The notes under the pieces are model-generated. The model was not told the DNA's origin and did no database searches. It saw nothing but the letters and a program-made list of their open reading frames with translations. DNA of 64,000 nucleotides, from positions 122,809,731 through 122,873,730 of the forward strand of contig NC_134535.1 in NCBI RefSeq assembly GCF_050624435.1. The letters are read 5' to 3'. Position numbers and translations under genes: made by a program. Position 1 is the stretch's first letter. Each line of letters starts with the position of its first letter. This document shows, piece by piece, positions 11,271 through 22,819 of this stretch. This DNA comes from Tenrec ecaudatus. Lineage: Eukaryota; Chordata; Mammalia; Afrosoricida; Tenrecidae.

Positions 11271-12340
11271 AGGCGCTGAAGGAGAAGGAAGTCTTCACAT
11301 TCTATTACAGAAATTAAGCTATCCCTCATCATTTAGGTGCAAACCCTGCACGTGCTGAGCCCAGATGCCTGCTACTAGCTGGCTGCAGAATTCATTAGCA
11401 GAGACTTAGGTTCCAACTGCCTGTCACTTTTATATCAAAAGTTTGTTAACCTGTTTCAAGCTGCCCTGCCTGTCTGCAATCCCCCTTCTCTTGTCTGTGT
11501 TTAAATCTTTCCGTTATCCTTTGCACCCACCCCTCTCTACCTCAGTGCCCTGCCTAGAAATGCACCAAGGACGCTCAGTGAGAACTTGCCCAACTGCGCA
11601 CAGAGGGGAGGGAAAGAGGAAATGTGTGTGGGCAAGAGAGTACATGAAGAAATAAAAGAGAGGAAAGGCCACACTGAAATAAAGAGCTCCATGCTATTAA
11701 ATTTCCACCACTCAGAGGTCGTTCTAGTGCAATGTAATGGCCAGATTTACTGTTTACACACATGATCACACACACAGCACCTGCATAGTTTAGGCGGGGA
11801 GACAGTTAGGGAAGTAAACCTAGCATTTTGGGTTGTGTTCTTAGGACACAACTAGATAAATGAGTCTACAGCCCACTCTCAGTTCCTGAATCAGATATTC
11901 TTTCCTAGTGTTCTCCTCCACCAAATAACATCAGCTTGGAGTTTGTATAACCTCTCACAACAGCGTTTGCAGCATCCTTCAGAATCATGCTCCTGATGTA
12001 AGAATTAAAAACAAAACAGCAACATATATATTTTTTCTTTTTCCTGAAAGTACACACTCCTTGTAGCAGAGTTCTTGTCAACTCTTGTTCAGTGTTGCTA
12101 CAATTCACAGCAGGTAGGACAAAGAATAAAGACACTCATTTCTAGGATAAACTGAGCCAGGTGGGGAGATACCGCTGTACAGAAAACAATGTAATTAGAG
12201 TTCTCTCTGTTTCCCATGTTCCCACACCCTGCCCATCTCCCATCACAGACACTCTAAAGGGGGCATTCCCCCTTTGTTGCACATATGCTAACAGTTATCT
12301 TGTAAAAAAAAAAAAAGTGGTACCACCCCTAGGGAAGCAA
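11271..12340 (+). other. OLR1: OLR1 3' UTR and downstream flank
   Basis: Candidate poly(A) signals AATAAA lie at 11651-11656, 11678-11683 and 12125-12130. The real end cannot be picked by eye; human OLR1 has a long 3' UTR. No repeat is recognised before about 12340. Confidence 0.5.
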
Positions 12341-12344
12341 GAGA

Positions 12345-13025
12345 TTTTTAATATTTTTAAAATAACATTTTAATTGATGTATGACCGGCATATCATAAAC
12401 TGCACATATTTGTGATGTGCTATTTGATGAGTTGGACACATATAAACCCTCTTGAAATCATTACCACAACCCAGACAGTAGCACCTCCATCAGCCCCCGA
12501 AGTCTTATCATGTTCTCCCTCAATCTCTTCAGACAACCACCGAAGTGCATTCTGTTTGCATTTGGTAGAGATGAATAAAAATGGAATCTTACAATAAATA
12601 CATCTGTTGTTCACTTTCTTTCACCTGGTATAATTATTTTGAGAGTCTTTCATTTTCATGCTTATACTAATTTTTCTTTCTTTCAATGCTGAGTATTTTC
12701 TCTTCTAGGGATATCCCACAATTTGCTTATTCATCCACTTGCTGAGAGCGGTTGGATTGTTTTCGGTTTATGTCAATTACAAAGCTGCTGTGAACATGTG
12801 TGTGCGAGGCTACATGGACACAGGGTTTCTTTTCTCTTGGGTAAATGCCTAGGAATATAGTTCTGCTTTGTCACACGAGGCCACTATATGGCTCATAGTG
12901 GTGGATCTGCCAAAGAACATTCCAAAGCTATAACATGTTACACTCTCAGAGCACTATATGAAAGTCCTATTCCAATTCAGTCTTGCCAGTACTTACTTAA
13001 TGTCATCAGTCTTTGCAATTTGATC
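12345..13025 (-). mobile_element. Old L1 (L1M-type) fragment, antisense
   Basis: Matches the widely shared placental antisense L1 3' region: ttttaattgatgtatgacc, then hallmark phrases such as gctgtgaacatgtgtgtg and cttgggtaaatgcctagga. 5'-truncated and diverged, so it predates the afrotherian L1 copies around it. Confidence 0.75.
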
Positions 13026-13440
13026 TATTTTTAAATAGTTTTTTTCTTGAAAACTATGCATAGCAAAACATAAACCAATTCAATGTCAGTAGCATTGGTT
13101 ACATTCTTCAAATTGTGTCACCATTCTTGCTATTCATTTTCAAATTATAATAATATAAACTCACTGCCCCCTAAGCCTTTTTTACAGCTGTTTTATTGGC
13201 ACTCAATCCACACATCACACAGTTCAGTTCAATCATATCCAGAACTGCGCAATCATCATCACAATCGATTTCAGAACATCCTCTTTCTTTCTCCCCATCC
13301 CCATGATCAAATCCCCTCCAAAATGAGCCGTGCAACCCCCCTGAGCTGCAGTGCTCACCACCCCCATTCATTGTCCGCTCCTGAAATCCCCTCCCCCTAT
13401 ACATCCCCTAAGATTTTCATTTAAACCTATCAAGTTGCAA
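13026..13440 (-). mobile_element. Afrotherian-type L1 3' UTR fragments, antisense
   Basis: Two abutting pieces of the family that also fills 48945-51150 and 56260-58390; the second starts at ttttattggcactcaatcc, the antisense L1 3' terminus. No open frame remains. Confidence 0.6.
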
Positions 13441-13460
13441 TTTGGCCTCATATAGATATG

Positions 13461-16330
13461 TGTTATTCTGAGTTGACTAGAGAAACAAATTCATAGACAC
13501 TCATGTGTGTATAAGAAAGAGCTTGATATACAAGAGCAATAGTACATTAATAAAGCTTGCCAGTTCCATGATGCTAACCTTCCTGACACAATCGCTGAAG
13601 ACAAAGCGGGTTCATAAGCAAATGTGGTGATGAAAGCTGATGGTGCCTGGCTATCAAAAGTTATAGCATCTGGGGTCTTAATGGCTTGAAGGTAAACAAG
13701 TGGCCATCTAGCTCAGAAGCAACACCCATGGAAGAAGCACAACAGTCTGTATGATCACGAGGTGTCAAAGGGATCAGGTATCAGGCATCAACAGAAAAAA
13801 CAAACAAACATAGCAATGTGAATGAGGGGAGTGTGGAGTGGAGACCCAAAGCCCACCTATAGTCAATTGGACATCCCATTACAGAAGGGTCACGGGGACG
13901 AGATGAGCCAGTCAGGGCACAGTGTAACAATGATGAAACATACAATTTTCTTCTAGTTCCTAAATGCTTCCTCCACCCCACTCCCCCCTACTATCATGAT
14001 CCCAATTCTACCTTACAAATCTGGCTAGACCAGAGAATGTACACTGGTACAGATAGGAACTGGAAACACAGGGAATCCAGGATGGATGATCTTGTCTGGA
14101 CCAGTGGTGAAAGTGGCGATACTGGGAGGATTGAGGTAGGGTGGGGTGGAAAAGGGGAACCAATTACAGGGACCTACATATAACCTCCTCCCTGGGGCTG
14201 GACAACAGAAAAGTGGATGAAGAAAGATGTCAGACAGTGTAAGATATGACAAAATAATAACATAAACTATCTAGGGTTCATGAGGGAGTGGGGAGCGGGG
14301 AGGGAGGAGGAAAATGAGGAGCTGATACCAGAGACTTAAGTGGAGAGCAAATGTTTTGAGAATGATGAGGGCAATCAATGCACAAATGTGCTTTACATAA
14401 CTGATATATGTATAGATTGTGATAAGAGGTGTATGTGCCCCTAATAAAATGATTTTTTTAAAAGAAGAAGACGCTAGAGAAAACAGCCTGATCATCTATT
14501 TCTCTAATATCATCAGCAGTATAGCGCTGCTGTTCATATATATAGTGTAACCCAGAGACCATGAATTAAATGAAACTGTATACTATGTAAAGAAAAAAAA
14601 AGGCACATAAACAATAAAGCCCACATGGAAGAAACACACCAGCCTGTGTGGCCAAGAGGTACTGAAGCAATCAGTTATCAGGCATCAAAGAACAAAAAAA
14701 ATGTATCATTTTGTGCTCACCTCCCTGATATGATCACTGAAGACAAATGGGTGCATAAGCAAATGTGGTGAAGAAAGCTGATGGTGCCGGGCTATCAAAA
14801 GATATAGTGTCTGGTGTCTTAAAGGCTTGAAGGTAAACAAGCAGCCATCTAGCTCAGAAGCAACAAAGCCCACATGGAAGAAGCACACCAGCCTGTGCAA
14901 TCACAAGGTGTCAAGGGATCAAGTATCAGGCATCATCAGATCAAAAATCTTACCATAGTGAATGAGCGGGGGAGTACGGAGTAGAGACCCAAAACCCATT
15001 TGTAGGCCACTGGATATCCCCTTACAGAAGGGTCTTGGGGAGGAGACAAGACAGGGTGCCACATAGCAACGATAAAAAATACAACTGTCCTGTAGTTAGT
15101 TCCTAAATGCTTCCTCCCAACCCACCCCCCGCCCCCACTGTCATGATCCGAATCCTACTTGCAAGCCTGACTAGACCAGAGGATGTACACTGGTACAGAT
15201 GAGAACTGGAAACACAGGGAAGCCAGGGCAGATGATCCCCTCAGGGCCAGTGGTGTGAGTGGCGATACTGGGAGGGCATAGGGAGGGTGGGTTGGAAAGG
15301 GGGAACCTACTTCAAGGACCTGCATTTGACCTCCTTCCTGGGGGACAAACAACAGAAAAGTGGGGGAAGGGAGATGTGGGGGACATAAAACAGAAAAGTG
15401 GGGGAAGGGAGATGTGGGACAGAGCCAGATATGACAAAATAATAATTTAAAAATTATCAAGGGTTCATGAGGGAGGGGGGAGTGGGGAGGGAGGGGAAAA
15501 ATGAGGACCTGATTCTAGGGGCTTGGGTGGAGAGCAAAAGCTTTGAGAATGGTGAGGGCAACGAATGTACAAATGTGCTTTACACAATTGATGTATGTAT
15601 GGATCAAGATGGGTGGTGTATGAGTCCCTAATAAAATGATTTAAAAAAAAAGAAGTGGGGGAAAGTGGCAAGATGCCATTATATTTTAATTCATTTTTTC
15701 TACACTTAAAAATATCCCCTCATATTATACTTAACCTTAAATAATACATTGTTTAATGGTATTTTTAAAATAGTATATGCCATCTATGTAAAAAAAAGAA
15801 AGAAAATGTTTTGAAACTGACTGTGGTAGCAATTGTACAATACTGTTTTATGTGATTGATGGAATGTTATAATATATGTAAGTGATCCCAATAAAATATT
15901 TTTTAAAAAGCATGCCATCCCAGTCTATTCCAAGTCCATAAATCCAATAGTAGCCCATATGTCCAGTACCAGTCTATAAATTCCTCTTCAGACTCACACA
16001 ATGCATGCAATGACACTGAATGCAGGAAGATCACAGGCCAGTGGGGGAATGTCTTGTGGAGCCAGTGGCGGTAGAGACAGCTCAGTGCTGACAGGAATTT
16101 CCACGTGGTTCCTTCAGCTCTGAGGCTCCGACTACCATCAGTCTGTCTCCATGTGGCTTGTCAACAAGAATGTCTCGTAGGGAGTGAGCATGTGTTCTGC
16201 CTCCAGTGAATTGTTTATTGACTTACCGCCCCCAAATGAGGTCATTAAGCTATGACCTATTTGATGGGCTAGACTCCACCCCTTCACTCCTAATACTCTC
16301 AAATTGACAACAGATGCTGCAGCTACCGCA
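13461..16330 (+). mobile_element. LTR-like solo element (fossil) split by an L1 block
   Basis: Left part 13461-13562 starts TGTTATTCTGAG; right part 15907-16330 ends at CTACCGCA. The intact relative at 51808-52284 shows that the two parts are contiguous in the family. The L1 block between is flanked by an 11-bp direct repeat. Probably an ERVL/MaLR-type solo LTR, old and non-coding; the family name is uncertain. Confidence 0.55.
13563..15906 (+). mobile_element. L1 3' UTR block, sense, inserted in an LTR-like element
   Basis: Three consecutive L1 3' ends in sense: 13563-14475 and about 14580-15655, both ending in ctaataaaatgattt, and 15690-15906 ending in cccaataaaatatttt. The block is bounded by aaagcttgcca (13552-13562) and aaagcatgcca (15907-15917), a target-site duplication with one mismatch. 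No ORF2 is present. Confidence 0.7.
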
Positions 16331-17114
16331 GCTAGTTCTTAAAAGAGAACAATGCTCAGGGAAGACATTCTTTACTAATCAAACTAAAGTATGGTTTAAA
16401 GATGACCCCAGGGGTTCGTTTTAGTTTAAGGTTTCAAGGTTATCTCAGGAAAATTATTTTTGGGGGTATCCAAAGTCAGTGGCTTAAGGAAGGTTTGATT
16501 CCATGATCATCTGAGATTCTATTCTACTTTGTAACATTGATCAAGGATTTTCTAAAGGGTCGGCAATCAAACCATTTAGTCAAGGGAGCCTGACATGATC
16601 CAGTTCTTACGCTTTCATTGAAGAGAAGACAGTCAGTCATGGCAACAATTAGATATACATTCAATTATTCCTCTGATTTTTGACTCTTCTCTGGTAAACA
16701 TGGTTTAATTATTGGACCTTACAGGGCTGCTTGCCATCTTTTAAGACCTTCGGAACTATTCAGTGAGCTGGGAAGTACAGCAGAAGCACTAAAAACCATA
16801 GTAGAACAATTAACTGGATATCCCATGACATCGTGACCCTAAATCTCTAAACCAAGAAAACAAATCCCATGAGGTGTTTGGTGGTATTTTGGCAGCATCA
16901 GTAGCTGTTTGTTATCTCCCTCTCTCTTTCTGTGGCTGTAAAAATAGGACACAGCATTTTCCTAGTGAACCTATTCCAGAAATATAACTTAATGATATAC
17001 ATTTTATTAATTATACCATGTAGTCATAACCTTGAATCAATCCCAAATTCCCTGTCACTATATCTCAAAACTACTGCTTCCCCAAAAGTGGCCCTCCCTA
17101 TTCCTCTCTCTCTC

Positions 17115-17415
17115 TCCATTACTAATAAATTTTAGTCTCTATCATGGGTCTATTCTTGTCATTTCATGGACGTGAGTGCATATGTTGTGTGTGTGTGTGT
17201 TTTTGACTTATTTCATGCAACATAATAATTTCAAGGTTCATCCATGTTTGTAGAACATGGATGTAAAGATTTCATTTCTCTTTTTGGCTGAGCAGTATTC
17301 CATCCTATGTGTACCATTATTTATTCATCCATTCATTGATGGACATTGAAGTTGTGATTTTTAGCTATTCTGAATGTGTCATAATGAACATTGGTGTACA
17401 TTTTATGCACTTAAA
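17115..17415 (-). mobile_element. Old L1 (L1M-type) fragment, antisense
   Basis: Contains the conserved antisense L1 phrases ttcatccatgtttgtagaac, gagcagtattccatcc and ccattcattgatggacattg. A short TG run at 17187-17205 lies inside. Confidence 0.75.
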
Positions 17416-17790
17416 TACATGTGTAGTGGTGTGAGCTAGTCAGAAGGTGGCAAGGGGAGATGAGGTGATAATGGAAGGAATGTGGTGGGAATCTGAACCC
17501 AAATAGAGGGGAAAACCCGTCTAGCACAAAGAAAGAGGAAAGACAGAATAAAACACATTCCCTTATCAATGGAGGAGAGAAACCAGAAAATGTGGAGATG
17601 ATGAAATGGTGAGGGGAAGAAAGTCAGGAGGTGCACACAATGACTGAATAGAATTTTGAGTTTGGGGTCTAAGAGCAGAGGACAGCATCAAGTCTGGGGT
17701 GCTGGGATGCACATGCCAAAAAAAGGGAGGGACACTACAGGGGAGCAGCCAATAGCAGAAGACCCACCAGAAAGCCAGCCTATGGTCGAG

Positions 17791-18390
17791 TGTTAGACAG
17801 GGTTCTCTAGAGAGACAAAACCAGATTGCTAGTAATTATAGATAGATAGATAGATAGATAAAGATATATAACACAAGAAATGAACTGTTACATTATATAC
17901 AGATAGATATATAATACAAGAAATGAACAGTTAAATTATAAAGCAGACCAAATGGCTCAGTGCAACTCACTCCTGTGAGAGAGTTGTGAGACACTGGCAG
18001 TCCTTTAAGTCTCGAGGGCCACCAGTTAGTCCTCTGTAGAGAGAGCCAGGCTATATCAGCACAGGTAGCAAACAGCAAGGCAGGTCACCAACCGTCAGTC
18101 AGGTCACCAACCATCAGTCCCCAGCTCCAAAGATGTACATTCTAATTGTGTGGTCTTAACTTTAAGGGACCTCCATTTACAGTGACACAGTTTACAGGCT
18201 AGGCATCCCAGAGTTAGTGTAGCCTGTAAATTGAGGCGCAGAACAAGCAAGGCAGCCGCACACTGGTCTGATGATCAAAGAGTGAGCGAGAGAAGAAAGG
18301 CGAGGTTCAATGAGCCATTTATCTCTCTGCCCTTCAATTAATCCCACTTGTGTTTATCGGCCCAGCTGGCACAATAAATTAACTATTTCA
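17791..18390 (+). mobile_element. LTR-like solo element (fossil)
   Basis: Starts TGTTAGACAGGGTTCTCTAG and ends near AACTATTTCA, matching in reverse the 19257-19769 element. Contains a GATA microsatellite at about 17838-17862. Non-coding; probable ERVL/MaLR-type solo LTR with old divergence. I do not see a clear flanking duplication here. Confidence 0.5.
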
Positions 18391-18439
18391 GGTGGGGAGG
18401 TCCTCCATGAGCTGAATAGAAGGTCCAGCTTTAGGTTTT

Positions 18440-18960
18440 GCCAGGTTTTTTATTTTATTTTTTATATATAATTTAGTTTTAACAGTTTTAATGACATATA
18501 ATCCACAATTGGAGGTTTTACCGGCATATACTTCAATCAATAGTTGAATCACATTGAGAAAAATTGTACAATCATTACTACTATCCATTTTAGAAAGTTT
18601 TCTTTGTTCTTGCACTCATCATTAGTTGATTCCCATGTATCCCCACCAATCCCCCTGGCTTAATCCTAATTCCTATCGCGACATATTTACCTAACCTGGA
18701 CGTCATATACAGAAAAGCATTACCAAAAAAAGCTTACCATAACAAAATAAAATAGAAAAACCTCAACTAGAAAAAATAAAATATTAAAAACTATAACAAA
18801 TTTAAAATTGATTAAAAATGAGATCAAATGATAAGGTGTTGAATTATAACCTAACCACCTCCAATAATCCACTTTCCAATACGTTCTCAGGAAAGCAAGA
18901 CTATTCACATCCCTGCTCTATGGTCGGAAGGGATTCACCACAGGCTTAATCTATTATTTC
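18440..18960 (-). mobile_element. Afrotherian-type L1 3' UTR, antisense
   Basis: Shares the ttgtacaatcattact and attttagaa... block order with 48950-49080, the antisense 3' end of the same L1 family. Diverged. Confidence 0.5.
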
Positions 18961-19171
18961 CCCTTCATTTTGTTTTTTAAACAGAAACAGCTTTAAAATG
19001 TGTCAAGAGGAGATAAAAATGATAAGATTTTGACCTAATTACATCTACTGCCAGGGTTATTAGACTAGCTACAGGCCCTTTGGATTTCTTTTCCAAAGTA
19101 TCCTCTTTCAATAAACGCACTCTTTCTGTTCAAACCATTTCTTTGACTTTGGTCTGAATTGCTCAACAGTT

Positions 19172-21409
19172 TTTTTAAAATCATTTTATTGGGGGGGGCT
19201 CTTACAGCTCTTATCACATACATACATTGTGTCAAACACATTTGTACATTCGTTGCTGAGGTAGTTAATTGTGCCAACCTGGCCGATAAACACATGTGAG
19301 GTTAATTGAAGGGCGGAGGGATAAATGACTCGGTGAGCCTTGCCTTTCTAGTTCTCGGGTCTCTTGCTTTGTGATGGTTGGACCAGGGTGCAGCTGCCTT
19401 AGTCAGTTCCTTGCTTCAGTCTGCAAGGCTCACTTCCTGCAAGACATCCCTGAGGAGAAGCCACATGGACCTACCCTGATGCAGCCCTGGTTGCTGGAGC
19501 AGCCGTGTGGGGACCCCTGCCAGCGCTGAGATGCTCACACGTTCACTGATTCAGCTTTCCTCCTGCAGTTGGTATCATTGCGTCTGTTTTGTGAGAAGGA
19601 AGAGTACTTTGTGGGTTGGAGTCAGACATCTGGGTTAATGTTGGACTTGTGAACTTGGGCAGCACTGGGTTGGGGTGTTTTCTTGATGTGCACTTGCCCT
19701 TTCTATAAAACTCTCTGTTATACATGAGTTTCTGTGGATTTGTTTCCCTAAAGCACCCTGGCTAATACAGTTGCCATCATCATTTCCAAAACATTTTCTT
19801 TCTACTTGAGCCCTTGGTATCAGCTCCTCATTTTTCCCCTCCCTCTACCATCCTCCCTCCCTCACAAACCCTTGAAAATTTATACATTATTACTGTTTTT
19901 CCATGCCTTCCACTAACTGATATGTCCCTTCACCCACCTTTCCATTTGTCGTCCCCCAGGGAGGGGGTTATATGTAGATCATTGTGATCAGTTTCCCCTC
20001 TCTCCCCCCACCTTTCCCTTATCCTCCTGGTATCAGTAATCTCGTTATTGGTCATGAGGAGTTTATCTGTCCTGGATTTCCTGTGTTTCCAGCTCTTAAC
20101 TGTACCAGTGTACATGCTCTGGTCTAGTCACATTTGTAAGGTAGAATTGGAGTCATGATAGTTGGCGCGGAGGAAGCATTAAAGAACTAGAGGAAAGTTG
20201 TATGTTTCATCGGTGCTGTACTCCACCCTGATTGGCTCATCTCTTTCTTGCCACCCTTCTGTAAGGAGATATCCAATTGTCTACAGATGGGCTTTGGGTC
20301 TCTACTCTGCACTGTCCCTCATTCACATTGATATGATTTTTTGTTCTGGGTCTTTGATACCTGATCCCATCAACACCTCATGATCACACAGGCTTGTGTG
20401 CTTCTTCAAGTTGGGTGAAGAGAGAGGTCAACTGACCAAATATCAAGTTTGATAGAATATAATCATGATTACAATGATCTCTATCTGATAGTAAAGCTGT
20501 ACAAGACCCTTGACTAAGGCAAATGGGTTTCTGCAAGCGACACTAGATACTCTGCAGATGGGTTTTCGGCCCCCACTCTCCTCCATAGCCTTCTGCAAAT
20601 TGGGTGTTCACAATTTAGGCTCAGACACTTTGTCCTTTGTCATATTTGAATTTTGTTATTGTTGTCTTTGGATCATACAAGCTGGTGTGCTTCTTGCATG
20701 TGGACTTGGTTGATGTCTCATTTAGATGGCTGTTTGTTTGAATACAAGCCTTTAAGACCCCATGCACTATTTTGATTGATAGCCAGGTTCCATCTGCTTT
20801 CTTCACCATACTTTGCTGTAGCACCCTTATCTTCAGTGATCATGTCTTGACAGGTAGTATCAAGCAGGGCCCTGTGATCAGAGCTAACTAGTCTTGGATT
20901 GGGACTAGAGTTCAGTGGGGGCGCAGAATCCATCTCCTTGTCCCTGGGAAATTAATATCTCAGATTTGCTTTGGCAGTCATATTATGACTAATTGAAAAT
21001 CACATAAGACCAACTACCCCAACAACAGCAAATGACCACCTAGCAGACAACAAAAGACAAACAAACAAACAAAAACCAACGAACTAAAGCCAGGAAAATA
21101 AAAACCCATTGAGGCAGAAAAGTAAAACCTTGTCAAACATCTCCTGGGGTATAAGGTAATTTCATTTGTAATGTCATTAATGTTCCAATGGCACAGCACT
21201 CTGGACCCTGTAGTTATGAGAAGTCTATGCACGTACAGTTCCACCTTGAGCCTCAATCCATGAGGTGATGCTGCACTCAGGTCAAGCTCTCATTCGCTGG
21301 GCTCTGTTTACCCTAAGCACTCAGGTTGGTGCCAGGGGAAGCTTCCCGGACCAGTTCCTCCAAGCTTAAATCCCTACCAACAAACGAAAGCCTGCCTTGT
21401 CACTGCACA
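19172..21409 (-). mobile_element. Afrotherian L1 3' UTR, antisense, interrupted by a solo LTR
   Basis: Starts with aaaatcattttattggggg (antisense of the L1 poly(A) end) and runs through the full 3' UTR, including cctttaagacccc and tgatagccagg. 19257-19769 is a later LTR insertion. The 5' (right) end stops in a hairpin at 21372-21440. Confidence 0.75.
19257..19769 (-). mobile_element. Solo LTR (fossil) with perfect 5-bp target duplication
   Basis: 513 bp, TG at the left and CA at the right end, flanked by GTTGC at 19252-19256 and 19770-19774. Removing it restores the surrounding L1 sequence exactly. This is the classic LTR signature; the 5-bp duplication and its similarity to a widespread placental repeat suggest the ERVL/MaLR group. 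No internal region or coding capacity is seen. It is younger than the L1 it interrupts. Confidence 0.72.
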
Positions 21410-21440
21410 GACAAGGCAGGTTTTCGTCTGTTGGGTAGGG
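21372..21440. repeat. 30-bp inverted repeat (hairpin) at L1 junction
   Basis: The left arm 21372-21401 (CCCTACCAACAAACGAAAG...) pairs with the right arm 21410-21440 with about two mismatches and one extra base; the loop is actgcaca. The left arm aligns to L1 sequence and the right arm does not continue it. Confidence 0.85.
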
Positions 21441-21604
21441 AATAAACTTCCATGTCATTTTCCTCTTCTTTATTTTTCATGTCATTTTCTTTTATAAGGT
21501 ACCTTTTCAAATCATTTGAACTTTTTAAGTTGAATATATTTTGTTTTTAAGTTTTGAGAGTTGTGGACAAAAGTCCTTATTCAAACGTGTGGTTAGAATT
21601 GTTT

Positions 21605-21955
21605 AAAAATCACTTTATGGGGTCTCTTACAGCTCTTATAGCATTCCATGCACCAATTGTATCAAGTATGTTTGCACATAGTAGGTTGCCATCATCGTTT
21701 TCTAAATATTTATTTCTATTCAAGCTCTTGTTATCAGCTCCTCTTTTCCCTCCCCCACCCCCACCCTTGTGATCCCTTGATAAACTATAAATTATTATTG
21801 TTCTATATCTCACACAAACCATTCTCTCTCTTCACCTACATTTCTATTCTTCATCCCCTTGGGAAAGCGATTATGAGTCAATCATTGTGATCAGATCCCC
21901 CTTCCTCCCCTTCTACCCTTACCCTCATCCTACCCTCCTGGTATGGTTACTCCCA
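21605..21955 (-). mobile_element. L1 3' UTR fragment, antisense
   Basis: Begins aaatcactttatggggtctc and follows the same antisense 3' UTR order as 19172 onward (ctcttgttatcagctcctc, then C-rich runs). 5'-truncated. Confidence 0.7.
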
Positions 21956-22169
21956 TTTTAGAAAAGAATTTGGCTCATTAAATGGACTGTCTTCATTATT
22001 TGAAGAGTATTCTCAGAGAAACAAAAATTAATTTTGATGAAATTCACTGTGAAATTTTTGTGGGTGGTTTTTATCAGGAGTGTGTTTAACCCAAGGTGAA
22101 GAGAAAGTCTTCCTTGCTTGCTTGCTTTTTCTGTTTTTGTAGTTGTAAGTTTCACACCAAAATCTATGT

Positions 22170-22715
22170 TTTCTTTTTTTGCTATATAGTATGAGTCTTT
22201 GATAGAAATTACTATTATTACTATTTCTACACACTTATTTCAGCACTATTTGATAGAAAGACTATTCTTCTGCCTTCCCTGTATTATCTGTAGATCTGTA
22301 TCAATAATCGTTCAGAGACAAGGGGGATTCAAAAAGTTCATTGAAAAGCTTCATTACCTTTTCACTCCATTTTTCTATAGGCTATTTGAAATACCTTTCA
22401 GTGTTTGAATTTATTTCTAATCTCTGCACCATTCCATTGAGTTATTTGACTATTCTTACATGATACTAGACTATTTTGAATAATGAGGTTTTAAGATAAA
22501 TATTGAAAACAGATTGTGGTAGCTCTTTAGCTTTTCCCCTTAGTTTTCAATCCTGTTTTGCTTTTTTTTAAGCCTTTGTATTTCCATATTAATTTTAAAT
22601 TAGTTTGTCAGTTTCTAAAGTAATCTGTTGGAATTTTAATTTTTATTCCATATTAAAAATAGTGATCTGTTCAACCCATTAGTGAAATATATTTCTCTAA
22701 TTATGTAAGTATTCT
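22170..22715 (-). mobile_element. L1 ORF2 relic, antisense
   Basis: Contains the old-L1 antisense phrase ccattgagttatttgacta followed by tttccatattaattttaaa and gtttgtcagtttct, the known order in placental L1 ORF2. No open frame. Confidence 0.65.
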
Positions 22716-22819
22716 TTAAATTTTTCAGCAACCTCTTATATTTTCCAGTGTGTACATCTTCTGTAGATTATATTTAAATACTACCCATTTTAATGCTACT
22801 GTAAATTATACTATTATAT

